Source: Lytechinus variegatus
Taxonomy: Eukaryota > Echinodermata > Echinoidea > Temnopleuroida > Toxopneustidae
Length of the DNA: 64,000 nucleotides
Assembly: GCF_018143015.1 (NCBI RefSeq)
Contig: NC_054743.1
Coordinates: 42,736,922-42,800,921 of the forward strand
Reading direction: 5' to 3'
Part shown: in pieces, positions 30,510 to 45,500 of the stretch
Layout of the letters: each line of letters opens with the position of its first letter
Numbering within the stretch: position 1 is the first letter of the stretch
The notes under the pieces: model-generated
Database searches by the model: none
What the model was told of the DNA's origin: nothing
Seen by the model: only the letters and a program-made list of their open reading frames with translations
Program-made: the position numbers and the translations under genes

Positions 30510-33500
30510 ATGGCCGAGGGATCTCTTGCTACGGCCGACATCGTCATCATTGTTCTTTACTTCGTGTTCGTCATCGTTGTCGGGCTATGGGTGAGTTAAT
30601 CAACATTATAATCCTCTTTCTTGCCAAAAGTGTAAATACTGCGAGAGTGTTAACATAAATCGCGCATCTCCTAGTTCAGTTTCACTATAGAATCAATCGC
30701 AAACCACATAGATTTCGTGAAGTTTGCTACGCTGCTATTCAGTCAGAGCGCAACGCCGCACGTAATGAGCTATTTGAGCGGGATTTATCGTACGGTCTCG
30801 TGACAGCACCGTCGCTGTTTTGTCGCGAGATTCGTCTGAAAGATTCGTAGCGAGAAATGCATACTTATACTGTATGGGATATAAATGAAGTTAGACACCA
30901 TAATTTGTATCCTCTTTATCTTTCAACATGATCAGTATAAAATTATCTATCTTTTGATGTATGAATTTTTACATTTCACCTTAAAATGAATTTAAAAAAT
31001 ATATTAAGAAATAAAATATTTTTAGCTTTTTTTTTTAAAGTAAAATTTGCATCAACTTACGTTTTTTGATCACTTGACCCGTGCATTCACAAAAATTACT
31101 TCAGATTGGCACATGCTTTGAGAAAAATAGAATTGAGTTGGAGTGCTGGTTAAAGTATTTTGCTTTCGGACGTGAAAACATTAAAAAATCACAAATCTCG
31201 TCTTCTTTTTTTCACCGGAAGTTGGAGGAATATTCTGATAGATTGGCGCGGGATATTGTAAAGCGGAAGGTAAGTTGGCGCGTGTTTGTATTTTGCAGAA
31301 ATCTTATGTCAGTCCCACGTATACGGTACGGTGTGCTGCACCAGTGCATGTGCCAGTGGCAGTGTATTACTAGATGGGGGGTCGGGTGTCCGGACACTTT
31401 ATAATTTTGAAGCCTTCTTTTTTGTCTTTGGATTACACTAAAAATATCAATTCAATAGCTGTAATCATCTTCTATTTTGTTCTCTACAATATTTCCTAAC
31501 ATTTTGTACTAAAAATTGAAACTTCACTTGTAATTTTTTCCAAATGACTTTCTAAAAATAGTAAAATTGATCGTCCGGACAGATAACAACTGTATGACTA
31601 GTAGTGCCAGTGGATCGTATTACCGCACACTTTTCATGAATTCAATCATATCGAACACATTATTCTCATAAAATTCACCAGACTTTCATAAGTACATAAA
31701 TTATCGACTACAGTAGGCCTAGGCCTACTACATTTTGCCATTTTTTTTCTTTTTAGTAGCTTCCTATCGGACCCCTCGCAAATGCATGTGAAATATTTCT
31801 TGCGAATCTTGGTCACTTGATTGAATTTGAAAATGAAATGTATCGTATTAGGCCTACCAAATGTGTGTTGGTTAGACTTTAGGAAACAAAATCACTGTTG
31901 AGCTATTTTGACCATTCATTACTTTTGGAATATTATTAAGACTGAAAATATTTTTTTAAACATTTTTCATCATCTTTCGCTTTCTATTGACTGTTGTAAG
32001 TTCCCTGGCTTTGCTTTGCCTTTTCCCGGATGTAGCAAAATTGTGAGTGTGTATGATTATGAAATTACTTTCTGATGCATACCATGACATGTGCACATAT
32101 ACTAATACAACACTGTTCGGTACTACAAACACTATTGGCCTACTACATTTTTTTTCACACATTGGGGAGTTTGGAAGTTAATGTATGGGCTCGTCCAAAT
32201 AATGTACATTTAATTTCCATGTAAACTTTTATCTGTGAATGACATATTTGCTGCATTCAGGGGCTTTTTTATCTTGAATTAACACACTATAACTCTGTGT
32301 TTCTTGACAGGCATCAGCTGTCCCTAGCACGGATCAGTCCCACTTTCGTCCATCTCAGCTGTCACCATTTTCTGCCGAAAATTCACCAAATAGTGCTTTG
32401 CCATCAACGTTTCCATGTTCTAGGCCAAGTGATGGTTCATTAAATGTAAGTTAGTCACAAAATGATATCATATAAGTAGCTGTACAATAAATATGTACAT
32501 GTACATCCAAGTTGATAGAGCTTACCCTTACCCATGCTCAATATATTTAACCAAAAGGATCAAGAATTCCCTGTTTTTGTGAACTTTATATCTTGGCCGT
32601 CTCTATCTCTAAACACTGCCCTGAAGAAATTACCAATTGCAGAATTCAGGCTTGTGTATTTTAACAAAAATATTAATATAATCTTAACAGTATATGGTCA
32701 TACTTATATGCCTTGTTAAAAAGGAAAGCATGTTAGTACGCATGTTAGCATGGGTACCAGTAGGAAGTAATACCTTAGAAAGCTGTGTGCGCTATGAACG
32801 CCTAGCTTAGCCGGGTAATATAGGAGCGCCTTGAGCACCTAATAAGGTGGATATGTGCGCAATAAAATATCCTATATTATTATTAGTAGTAGTATTAGTA
32901 GTACCATGTACATGTATATATGTCTCAGAGCTTTGCAAGAATATCATTACCTGGGCAGATGACATAACATGTACAATAAGAATTTTTTTTTTAAAAGAGT
33001 TAATATGATTTTTCCCCCTTTCTCTTCCAGGCTACTGGAGTGACCATCTTGTTTCCTACACCTGCTTCCAAAATGACGGACAGCATTGTTCGTCAGCCCT
33101 CTGGAAGGCCACCTGACTTGCTGTCCACTCAACCTTTGCCATGCTCACCACCAAGCTTGCCGTCTAGTCAACCTTTACCATGCTCACCATCTACATTTAT
33201 CTTGCCGTCCACTCAAGCTTTGTCATGCTCACCATCAAGCTTGCCGTCCAGCCAACCTTTGCCATGCTCACCATCAAGCTTGCCGTCCAGCCAACCTTTG
33301 CCATGCTCACCATCTATCTTACCATCCACTCAACCTTTGCCAGGCTTGCACTCCAGTCAATCTTTGCCATGCTCACCATCAAGCTTGCCATCATTTAATG
33401 ACAGCCAACCAACCCAGCCAACAGATAGGCCTCCTGAACCAATCTTGTTGCTGAGATCTGATGTTACATGTAATACTTCCAATCCATCGTTGGGTAAAGA

Positions 33501-36500
33501 AAAGGCTTTTACCTGCATGCCAGAAGCAGGAATGTGGTCCTTGCAAGATATGTAATTGTAAATCTGTTAAATATTCCCATCTGTTAAATGTAAAATCAGT
33601 TGAATTAGTTGAACTCATTAAGAATTTATGTCATGTAGATATGGAAAGTTGTATTTGTGCTAAATGCATGGCAAAATATACAAAAAAAATTGAAGGATCC
33701 CATGTACACTCCACAAAAACATAGGAAGAAAGAAAGGAGTGTTTTTTTTTTTATCGTTTTTTATATGTGCACTGACACATCTCAGAGAGATTGTAATTGC
33801 ACTCTTGAATCATTCAATAATTGTTTTTCCTTAAAATGTATTTCAATCCCGGAAACATCATTATGTATAAAGCACCGCACACAGCTGTCACGGTTCCAGA
33901 ATTGGGAATGCTGTTCTGTTTGTGAAGATTATATTAAAACGGAAGACAGAAGGTATTCATGTGCAACGATGGTTGACATAGATAAAGAGAGACTTAACAA
34001 TATAAATGAAAATCTGTCTCTTAATGCCGAGAGTATATTATGCAGTTCATGTTACAGATACACTTTGAAACAAATGAATAAACCAGCTTCATCAATTGAT
34101 GAACTACAAAAAATGCTGAAAATTGAAGCTGCACAACATGAAATTAACAAGACAACTCGGGAAACAATACCAGACAAAGTGTTGTATGATGTTTATTTGT
34201 ATGTATGTACATTATGTGAAAAAGATAAATGTTTTTTGCTTTTAACTGTATACAAATACTATGTTTCAAAACTGAGAATAATATGCAAGGAAGATATGTA
34301 TTATGAACATATGAAGAAAAGCCCTTCATATCTTAACGGTAGGATAATTCATAAGTTTGGTGATCTTTTGTCTACGCACAGAATTGCACGCAAATATGGT
34401 TTGTTTTATTATCCTTCACATTTATCACATGAAGATATTCTATGCGCTTGGCATTTGTCACACTCAAAACTCAACAAGGTCCAAAGTAATCAATCAAGTG
34501 ATGATATTGAGATGATGGATGATGAATCTTTTTCCTTCACTAATACCGAATCAGATTGTAATATGCAGTTCAGAAAAATTGCACTGGAATGCAATGAATT
34601 ATTACGCAAACAAGGAAGGGACATAACCGCTCATTTTATTGCGAACCCAATGTCCTTAGCTGAATTCAAATTTGAGACTGCTTTTGATTTATTCACCCCC
34701 CTTATTTGGAACATTATTTGTATCATAACATCTACTCAGGATGAGATCAAATTTTTCAAGCAATCTGACATGAATATTGTTAAAGAATATGTACAGTTTC
34801 CATCTGAAAAAGGGCAGCCAGTCACAGAAGGAAACAGAGAAGAGTTGCTACAATACTCTTGTTGCAATTCATCATAAATGATGAGAACAACTACCCTTTG
34901 CATGTCATTGTTGCCAACTGTGTCAAGAAAATGTCTCATTCAACAAAGTTGTTAAAGATCTTAAATCAAATAGGATTTTCTTGCTCTGAAAGTACATTAG
35001 ATCGATTCTTACAGGATATTCATGATAAACGTGCACAAGCTGGCCCCTCTCTGAAATTGAAACATCTGCATTTACCATTGTGTCCATTGATAATGTTGAT
35101 GTTGTCACTCCATATGCTGCTGTTACTTTTGATAAATCTAGAAGTTGACATGGGACATCCATCATGGCTCAGCAACCAAAACCAACATCTGAAATTTTAC
35201 ACAAAAATGAGCAACTTGATGTGCAATATGCAGGTCCTGTTCAGGCAGATACATCCTCTATTGACAACCCATCACCATCATTCAGTATTGAGAATCAATC
35301 CCAGCCTGCCACTTTGGTAAGAAAACCCAAAGTGCGTAGAAGATTAGCGACTTTAGATTCAAGAGAGGGAAAAAAGACACACAATGTGCTGTGTTTGCAT
35401 CGTATGTTACATGTATATGGAGTTTTATTGTTACAAGAGCTCACAAATTTGTTTGCAGTACTGTCTCCAAATATAAGACCTGTCAACCAATTTGACAATT
35501 AAAGAACTTATTTCTACATGCACATGTATGTTAGTATGCCTTGTATCATCAAGATTTTTTCTTTTCTTGGAGTTAGACCTGAGATCTACATGTGTACATA
35601 TATATTTATCTGTGTCGTGATTTGCACGAAGTCAAACCAAACTTTTCTTGACAGTTTGGTCTTTGAAGAAATGGCAGAAACTATTTTTGTTATAAAACGG
35701 TATCAAAATCGGTTTGATATCTTTCTCGGCTGAAAACCATAGTGCAATGTGAAAAGATATTCAATACTGAGATATTATATTTTACCTTTTAACAAACGTT
35801 TTAGTATGCAGTCATTTTGTTACCATTGCATTTAAGGATCTCTTACAGACACTATTTTTCATGTGTGCCTACATGTAGCAATATTGTGTTCAAGATTTTA
35901 TTCTATATAAAGTTGTGTTAACATTTTATATCAACAGGAAATTTCATAGAGCAGTTGTCTTTTATTTTGTGAGCCTCCAGAGTAATAAGATAAAATGAAG
36001 TGTGCATGTTTGACTTTGAACCTTCAGTGTTTTAAGCTGTGTAAGAGTGGGAAAGTGAATAGATATGTTTTTGTTTGTTGTTGTTGATGTATGTGCTGAA
36101 TACCATGTGAAAACACTTATAATCGACACAAGTTTTCAGAACGGATGGATGTTTCATAAAGTAAGTTACAAATGACTTTGCACACAAGTGGTGACCCTTT
36201 CTTGTGCTGAATGATATATTTCTTTGTAACTGGATTAGCACCTGAGAACATTGGAGCAGAAGCAAACAATTTAGGGGGACCACCTGAAATTATGGGATGG
36301 ATGCAGGTAAAAAATGTGAAAGCAAAAAAAAAGAAGGGTATCAACCACAATCACCCCCCCCCCCAAAAAAAAGGTTATGAACAAAAAATTTAGGGGGGGG
36401 TTGTCCCCCCGCCTCAAATTTAGGGGGGACGGGTCCCCCCCCCCTGCCGTCTAAGCTTGAGAATATGCTCCTGTTGTGCATGAAGTTGTGCGTAGCTTTA

Positions 36501-39500
36501 TGAATAGCTTTATTAGAACTCTCCTGGGGCCCGTTGCAGAAAGAGTCAAGTTTATACGCAACTCAAATTTCAAGCGCAAGTTCCTTATAATTATGTGCAT
36601 TCATTGGTTAAAAAGCAAATTGTGTTTGATCAGAACTTTCTGCAATGGACTCGGGACTATGTAACTGAACAAAATCATTTAATGGTAGTCATGTTATTGT
36701 ATACATAAGTTATCGAAATAATTTTGGCTTCAACCCCCCCCCCCCCCATGTAAAAAAATGCAGTGTAGACTCATCCAACATTCTATGCTAGAACTTCAAA
36801 AAAATTTAATTGTTAAATTGATTTTGCATGTCATTCAGTGCATTGCATGGATCCAATCGGTGTAAATCCCAAGGCACAACACTATGTAACACTATGGCTC
36901 GATCAATCTGAACCCCTCCCCCTTAGTTTAAAATATGATTTCTCCTGTTTTTCAACTGCAATGGATAACATGCATGGCTTTACTACGAAACTATCCGACA
37001 GTCGGTTTAAAATTCCAAGAAGGAAGTCTGTTTTATTAGTTTGTTAAATTTTGTTTTTAAAATATGTTATCATTCATATCTGGATCCAAGAATTTATACG
37101 AAATGTGGTTTTGTTTCTGGAAACTAGATTGCAGGCCAAGCATAGATCTCCGCGGTAGAGATCTACTGGCAACGCCTGTATGCCTGGCCGGTCAGCTGCG
37201 AAATCCATACACTAAGTTGGTTACGTGGGACCGAAGAAATTAATCACGGGCTAAATAACCAAAATCCAAAGCTTAATTTTGTCTTAGAAGAACAGTTTTA
37301 TCCCTTGAATTGAATAATGATAGAATTATTTTCATAATTAGCACGGGACATTCACAAAACGTTTGTTTTCATGGAATAATCCTGACGGAAAAAGTGTCGT
37401 CCTTCGAGAAAGTTCGTTCTCATCGTCGCACTCGGAGCTCTGACCAATCAGGTGATCGCATTTTCGCGAAACCTGGAATCTTGTCATATTCGTCAAAATT
37501 AACTATGCAAGGCAATGATTTATTCGTTCACCTGACCCGTGCAAACAATTTTGTGATATAATCAGACATTATTCTTAAAGGTAAGATTATATTCTTTCAA
37601 CTTGTACCTCAAACATTTTGCTTTCGGTCATTACGCTGGTCTATTTTACCCATGTTTAAAGGTGAAAAATATTCATATTTTTTGATGGTTTTCATCCGAA
37701 TTAATCATATTTTAAATGTTTAATTCTTCAAATTGGTTAGGTTTACGAGAAAGAACAACTCTTAAGCTTTCGAATGGTATATAACTCAACGTAATTGGGA
37801 TATGGTTTCGGGTCTTACAAGGGCAGTAGAAATTCGGTCTCCCAGCTCATTACGTATTCAAGCCGGCGAGAGTCTTGCATACGCGTACGATAAAATAGCG
37901 GACTTTTCTCAGTGTTGCGGGCTGACTGCTATTGTTGGTGCTGGGTTTTGTTACGAACACTGCAAAACACCAGCACGGAATCTATACACGTCCACACCAG
38001 AAAAGTGTTAAACAACACCAGTTTGGTTTTGGTCTAACACCAGGTCATATAGATGTTTACACAACATCAATTAGTATTCAAACAGCCCCAGATTTATTTC
38101 AAACTGGTGTTGTTTCAATACTTCTCTGGTGAGGACATATATAGATTCCGGGCTGGTATTAAATCAACACTGTGAGTTTTTGCAGTATAACTTAAGTTAA
38201 CAAAATCGAATTTCCATTTTTTAAGGTGCTATTCATCGCCACACAGGAAGTAACTTTAAGACTCCTTTCTTTACTAGTCTTGGATGCTCGAAATTATTGT
38301 TAGTGGCACTGGTTTACAACTGTGTCTCAGACATGAAAGGTGAAGAATTTCACCTTGCAAAATGCTCCCTGTGTCACATACTAGAGCTCAGTAATTGATT
38401 GACCTATAGCGAGTTGCTATGGAGAGTTTGTTGACGTTGAGATGAAATACATCTTTATGGAATACATCAATTTCCCATATTAGTTTGGCATATCGTATCC
38501 ACATTTACTTACCACAATTTTGGTTATTATGGGAGGAGAACGGGTATGTTTTCATCTCCCATTACTTTATTTGAATTTCTTCGTCTGGTAACGCTGGTTG
38601 AAATTCATGTCAATTTGTTTTGTAATTAATTCACTTTTTTCAATGCATTTAGTTACGATTTTTATTTTCTTATTTTTTATTCATTTTTCGTTGTTTTGTT
38701 ACATTTTGTTTGTATGTCGAATATAACATACAAACAAAATATAGCAAAACAACGAACAAAAAATGAATATCCCAGGATAACCTGCAGGGCTCCTTGGGAT
38801 ACGTACTCATACTGACGTGGCAACACTGGATATATAAAAAGTTGATAAATGAATAAACAGATGAATGAATAAAAAGGTGTTAATTCTTTGATGTGTGCGT
38901 AAATTTAACCTGGTAATGCGGCATCTGCTGAGAAAACGTTCATAAATGAATCTTAAATGCAAAACCAAAAACAAAACGTTGGTATTAGTAGAAACGGATA
39001 CTACTCAATTTGTGGGACGGTAGATGGCGTTTAGCGTAACTTGACGGAATTGAATTGATTTGATTTCAATCTCATTTACTTGCGTTCCTGTTTTTCTTCA
39101 CTTGTTTCAATTTATCGATAGTTGCAGACGGATTCGATTATTTTCCATGCAGCTCGACTACGCAGGGAATAGATAACAATCTGTTAGATGAATACTATGT
39201 CCCTGAAGTTATATGACTCGGAGCTTGTGTCATAATGCTGTTCCAGGGGCGACTCTCGAATATTACAGGGGGGGGGGCAACATAAATGTGACGTTTAGTT
39301 TTTAAGTGAATAATGTGGCTATTTAAGAGTTATACGATCCAAACTTTTTCTGTCTTTCTCTCTCTCTCTCTCTTTCACTGCTTGTATTATTTTCGTACTT
39401 TTTCTTCCATTTTCTCCTTCGTTCACTACTTGAAAAATAAATCATAAAGTGCATTCGTTCCGACCGCCTCCATTTCACTGTCCCTAATCTGTTCGTGAAT

Positions 39501-42500
39501 TGATACGAGACCTCACGAGCAACGGAAAATGAAGTGCAAATGATGTGATTTAAGCAAAAAGAAATATACAAATTATCAGTATAATAATGATTATTAAGTT
39601 GTATTTTCAAGAGATGATATATATATCAGGCCCATGATTTACACTAAACTATTTCTAGCATCGATGATTTTTTAATCAGATTTCGATTTAAACTTCGCTT
39701 CATGAGGCATTGAATTAAAATAAAGCTTTGTGACTGGCAGGCTCACATTCAAAAAATAATTCGTAAATCTGTGGGTAATATAACTAATCGCCCATGTCTG
39801 CCACGTCCTTGTTGTCAGATGAGGCAATAAATTCTGTGTGATGGAAGTAGTGATAAGCGTTGTTAAACGTTCTTATCACTTCTGCTGTGTAGCAATTCTA
39901 TTGGATCCGACTTACGTTTTTTATATCAACAGATTTTTGTTTTTGAAAAAAATGGTGACTGCACTTTACATGAACAATAAAATCGAATGATGTTTTTCAT
40001 AATTTCAAAATGTTTAATTATTTGCGAATTCTCCTGATTCTCTGCATTTTTCGTTCTACATCTATGCCTCTCCCAAATCTTATATACACTGCCCCCCCCC
40101 CTTCACGATTACTTCGTAATTTGTTCATGGGAAGTTCTCACAAAATGGAGATGAGCCCCCCCCCCCTCATGGGAGGGGGATGGGCTTGTCATTAGGTAGC
40201 AAAATAATACAATATTGTGCTTGCCTCCTCTATCGAGGTTTACCATGTACAGATCCTCCTGTCTTTAACCCCCCCCCCCCCCCATTCGACGTTTACTTCT
40301 GTTTATACTCTGTCAGAGTAGTAGGTACATGTTGGCATATACGGTGTTATATGATACAGTATTGTCTTAAATTTAGGCCTTTTTATTACATGTGTTGTGC
40401 TGACCAAAACGAAAAGACGGAAATTAAAAAGTTCCGTTTCAACCGCAGGTGGCACGGAGCAACAATTGAATTAGACACAAGTTTGGCAAGGATTCCCGGG
40501 ATTTCCTGTGTTTTCAGTCAACAATTATTGGTGAATGTAACAGTCATAATTAGAACAAGAAATGTGTAATTAATGCAGAGATCCCCGAGCCCCAACATGC
40601 TCAAGGCACCCTATTATATGGTATAGTTGTTTAATAACAAACATTGCGTAATACACAGTGCGTTCCACTATGCAAGGCCAATTGACAAGCATTATATAAT
40701 TCCCTCACTTAGTTCAAGATATCTCTCTTATTTAAGCCCCACCTCTGACTCGTCCCCCTCATTTTTCGTTGAAATAAATGATGCGCTTGGTAATGAAATT
40801 CCCTTCGTTAAAGGGGAAGTTCACCCTAACAAAAAGTTTATTGTAAAAATAGCAGAAAAATTAATGAAAAATATTGCCGAAGGTTTAAGAAAAATTCATC
40901 AAATAATTAAAAAGTTATTAGAATTTCAATTATTTGATTTGTGACGTCATATGCGAGCAGCATTCCTACAGAGCGAATGGTAAAAAATCAATGAAATGTC
41001 ATTTTCTCAGAAAATTGAAAATGGTTTTCACTGTAACTTTTGTATATCAATAGACAAATCGTTTCACACTCGATCATGGAAAGAAAACAAATTTAAGTCA
41101 TCAGGAACCATACAAAATTTGAAATTTATGCATTTTATATTACATTACACATGAGACAGCTGCTCGTTTATGACGTCACAAATCCAAAAGTTTGAACTCT
41201 AATAACTTTCTTACTCTTTAACGGATTTTCCTCAAACATTCACCAATATTTTTTACTATTTTTTCTGCTATTTTTACAAGAAAGTTTTCTTCAGGGTGAA
41301 CTTCCCCTTTAACGAGCCGTCTTGGTAAATGAAAAAATAAATAAATCATTTCATCTTTCGGTGGTGTAACATGTGTAATGAGCCAACAGTTTTGAGGGGA
41401 CCACGGGTGGCGTATCGATCAAAATCTATAAGAAGTTGCGAGCGAGCAAAGATTTCGACACGTCAACTACAACAATCGAATTTTGTGATGGATTTTTACA
41501 TAATATATTTCACCCTTCTCTATTTCCTTGTCTCTTTTTCTTTCTTTGTTGTGAAAATTTTGGGGGCAAGGGTCCCTAAAGCCCCCCCCCCCCCATTTAG
41601 TTGCATCGATAATAAACAAATTTAACAAATTAATTCCATTCATTTAACATGTATACATAACCACTTGATTGATAATGAAAGGGATTAAAAAGTGAAATGT
41701 AATAAGTAACAACTAATAGTTTTTATTTCTTTATTTCAGTCTATGTACAAGACCAACAGAAGCAATGCCAGTGGATATTTCCTCGCAGGACGATCGATGT
41801 TGTGGCTACCCGTGAGTTATGCACGTTTCGATAAATTTACATAACAGTATATATTTTTTTATCCAAATATTGTGCTTAATTTAATCTCTCATCATAACCA
41901 TGATATTTCCATTTCATGACAATGAATGATATCCTAATCCAAATTTATGCATATGGTCCACCAAGCCAATGACCTCTCGAGGCAATGGCCGGGTATCAAA
42001 GACATTAGAAAATGGGGCCAGGCGTCTTGCCTTCTTATCGGATGGTCAACATACGAGAATAGAGAATGGTAACATTATCTTATGCAGGGCCCACTGAGTG
42101 AACAATGCAGAAGAGCTGAAGTGGCTACCCTGTGTACAAAAAATTAATTATTGTTATTACTTTTTGTATTCAATTCACAAAAATTCCAACATGCCGTATA
42201 AATTTCATTCTATTTTCAGATCGGGGCGTCATTATTTGCAAGTAACATCGGAACTGGCCATTTCATCGGTTTGGCGGGCACTGGGGCCGCAGCCGGGGTA
42301 GCCGTGGCGGCTTACGAAATCATGGTAATATACCAGTATATAACTATTTTCTGGTCAAATGCGGAACCAGAGTTGGACTTCTACGGTTGCCAGTTGGCGA
42401 AAAAAATCAACAGTCAAAACCAAAAAATAAGAGTCTTCAGTAGGAAATGAACGACATTTTGTCTTTAGTAAAATATGGCTAGTAAAACAGAAACAAAAAC

Positions 42501-45500
42501 AATGAAAAGGGGTTTTGATTTAAAAAAATGAATGGCATTTTGCTTCTAGAAAAATCTGATAAGGAAAAAATCGTTCGCATTAAAGGCTTTTCAAGGGGTA
42601 CACCCGTTATCATTTCCACATTTAACGGGATGCACCCCCCCCCCGGGGGTGCCTGGGTATTGATATAAATAAAGACTGTAAAGAAGTCGTGCAAAGCATT
42701 ATATTTGGATAACTAGACATTTTCGATAAAGAGTAATTTTCGATAAAGCGGGATCAGTGAAAGTATGGGGCGCAACCTAACTATAATGTTTTCGATGCAA
42801 TTAAAGATGTTCCATCAGGGCAATATTACGGTTTTACTTTATTATGTTTATGTCTACAATGACGTTAATTACTTTGTTTAGTTTGTTCTATTCAAACCAT
42901 CTAATCCCAAATCTTTTGAAATATGGGTGTACCGAATCATGAAAATTAAATCAAAATGTACAATCAATATAGCTGTAAGTCTGATATTTATCCCTTACTA
43001 TATATTGATGAATTATGATAAATACTTTCAATCATTCTCATTATAGTATTCAGGAATATGTTCATTTGAAAACTGTAAAAGGATGATAACATTTAATTTA
43101 ATATGAAATCATCCAGATACGTATATTCTATTATCATACATACATACTTTTGTGGCACATTCTTTCGATTCGTTCTCCACCATATCCACATTATGACGAC
43201 AAAACAGATGTTAATGCAACTTGTTCCTTATGCTTGTGATATTTCCTCCTACTATAAAAAAAAAGATATATAATTTGATTTGAAATAGGAAACTATATAC
43301 ATTCATCCGTCTCTTTTCGGCTCTTCTGATTGTAATTTTGTAAAGTTTCGGAGAACCGTAGCAAGGGTAGCTGCACTCAATTCACAAAAATGCGGCATAA
43401 TCCGCACCGCTAGACGTCCCGCGTGGTTATGGTGGTGTTTTTATGTATTCCCGCTGGTATACAACTCTTTTGAGATAGGAAGAAATTGTATTATGATCGT
43501 GATGATACGGATGCCATCTTTCTGGGTCGAGAAAATAGATACAAGTGTAATAATCCTCCTGACTATTGTGCACTCATCGTAGAGATACGATCTGGGGCCT
43601 GTTGCAGAAAGAGTTGCAATCAAACGCAACTCTAAAAATCATGCGCAACTTTATTTTCAACCAATCAACAGTGCGCATTTTGGACTTGCGATTGATTTTT
43701 TGACTTGCGTTTAAACGCAACTCTTTCTGCAACGGGCCCCTGTTGTATAGGGAAATGAGTAAAGCTGGAGCAGAGGAACCCAAAGAGAACTAACAGAAAT
43801 TTTTCATGTATACAACATCGGTTATTCCGGGATTAAAAAGAGAGAAATTTTTTGTTCAATAAAAAAAATAATGAATAGAGGATTTCCCAAACTTTAGAAG
43901 GGTCTTGCGTCTGTACTGCAGGAACTCCCCCATTTATCCTCTTTTCAATATTTATAGGACCGTGTTCGTGTCTTTCACATTAATCCAAATGTTTCTACTT
44001 GAATGCAAAAAAACCATTCATTAGTTATTGGTGCATTATTCAAAGCCATTTGAATTCAGTAAACCATTAAGACACGGCCAACATCTTTTACCTGGATTTC
44101 AACATAGATTTAAAGAAAATATTTGTTAAAGTAATGAACATGTTCTTTGGTAAGCTAAAGAAGGGTTACGTGGTCTTGAAGGGCATCATGAAAATATTTT
44201 CGTCAAACTTTCTATAAATCTGAAATTGTCATATGTATCAGGATGGGGACTGTACTCCATTTCAATCATTTAATATAATCACACTGTATCGAATAATAGA
44301 AAAAAATCACATGGTAATTATTTGATCTTCATACTTATGTAGAAATAATTTTGAATATTTCTATCTATCTTATTTTACAGGCAGCATTTGCTATCCTTCT
44401 CCTCGGTTGGATATTTCTTCCAGTGTATGTGTCTTCAGGGGTAAGTTGATTGAGTTTATATTTTATTTCTCTCATTTTTATTTTAATATCGAGTTAACTT
44501 TAAGATTGTATTTACCCGAGTTATAAGTTGGTTCGAATTCTGTTCTTACTTTTTAAAGTATCTATTTGACATAAAGACCTTGAATTTAAAACAAAAACAA
44601 AAAGATAATGAGATTTCAAATTCGTGTCAATAATCGTTTGTTAAAATGGAAACTGATTATTTTAATCGTAAGATAGGATCTACAGATATTATGAAGAATC
44701 AAATTTCAAGTAAGCATTCAAGTACATCATGTTCTTCATGTACGTATATTTGCATGAACAAGCCAGCAAAAGCCTTAACGGCCCATACAGTGTTTGGCAG
44801 GTCACGTCTTAATGCTAGCATTACTTGTCAAGCTGAAGTAATAGATTTAAAAAGTTACAAGTTTCAACTCCACTAACAATACGTGATATTATTACCATGA
44901 TTACACAGGTATAATAATGATAATCATAAAAATCGATACAAATGAATATGGAATGTACACAATATGACAATTCCCCAAAATAACTAAATATTTAAGGTAA
45001 ACACTAAACAAAATGATAACCATATATCACTCAATAATGATATTACAAAAAAAAGATAAAACATTTTACATGGCTTCTTTTATTATTCTTTTCCGTTAAA
45101 ATAAAGTTGAGGCAGTTGAGGGATCCACTAAAAAGCAGAGTTTGTTGAGTGTGGATCCCTCAAGAGCGAATTGTTGTTATATACTATTTAGAGAGAGAGA
45201 GTGGATGGTCGATTTTGTCATATAATTATCATGAACATTTTTTACCATTCCGAGTGGCGGTCACAGTATTTTGGCAAGCATCGAAATATTTTTTAACGAG
45301 CTGTCGACAATGTCACCTCTCTACCCCCCCCCCCTCTCTCTCTCTCTTTTCTCTCTCCCTCTCTGCCGCACCCCCCTCCTTTCACTTCTTAGGTCTACAC
45401 GATGCCAGAGTACCTCAGAGTGAGATTCGGGGGTCAACGCTTGAGAATTTTCATGTCGCTTTCAGCCTTGTTTCTCTACGTATTCACAAAAATATCGGTA

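Larger units (their letters stand above)
31081..35502 (+). mobile_element. Unclassified cysteine-rich, probably mobile-element-derived gene nested in SLC5A intron 1
   Basis: Coding-like sequence unrelated to SLC5A, on the same strand. Three phase-0 segments with good splice signals open it: one ending at 31269 (gtaagt), 32311-32445, and from 33031. The third starts with a Pro/Ser/Leu tandem-repeat region, then come Cys-pair clusters that look zinc-binding (about 33530-33670, and CxxC-type pairs such as CSVCED and CSSCYR at 33900-34070), then a long mixed alpha-helical region to about 35500. From memory it resembles a protein family present in many near-identical copies in cnidarian, urchin and amphioxus genomes, which suggests a transposable element; I cannot name the class. 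The copy looks old and broken, with a few breaks, and no terminal repeats were found. A relic of a host gene is the alternative. Confidence 0.6.
35503..40811. other. SLC5A intron 1, right half before the second TTAA element
   Basis: No coding exon. It holds a dispersed repeat at about 36140-36260 (shares ggtgacc/tcctytcttgtg phrases with 23220-23260), poly(C)/poly(A) low complexity at 36340-36450, a hairpin element at 36526-36657, and a hairpin repeat at 37959-38186. It also has a palindrome at 38679-38768, (TC)n at 39355-39375 and several C runs at 40083-40285. The rest shows nothing I can name. Confidence 0.5.

Noticed and set aside
33391-35498. Minus-strand frames over the nested gene
   Set aside because: Shadows of the plus-strand coding sequence, which carries the Cys-pair pattern and in-frame minisatellite.
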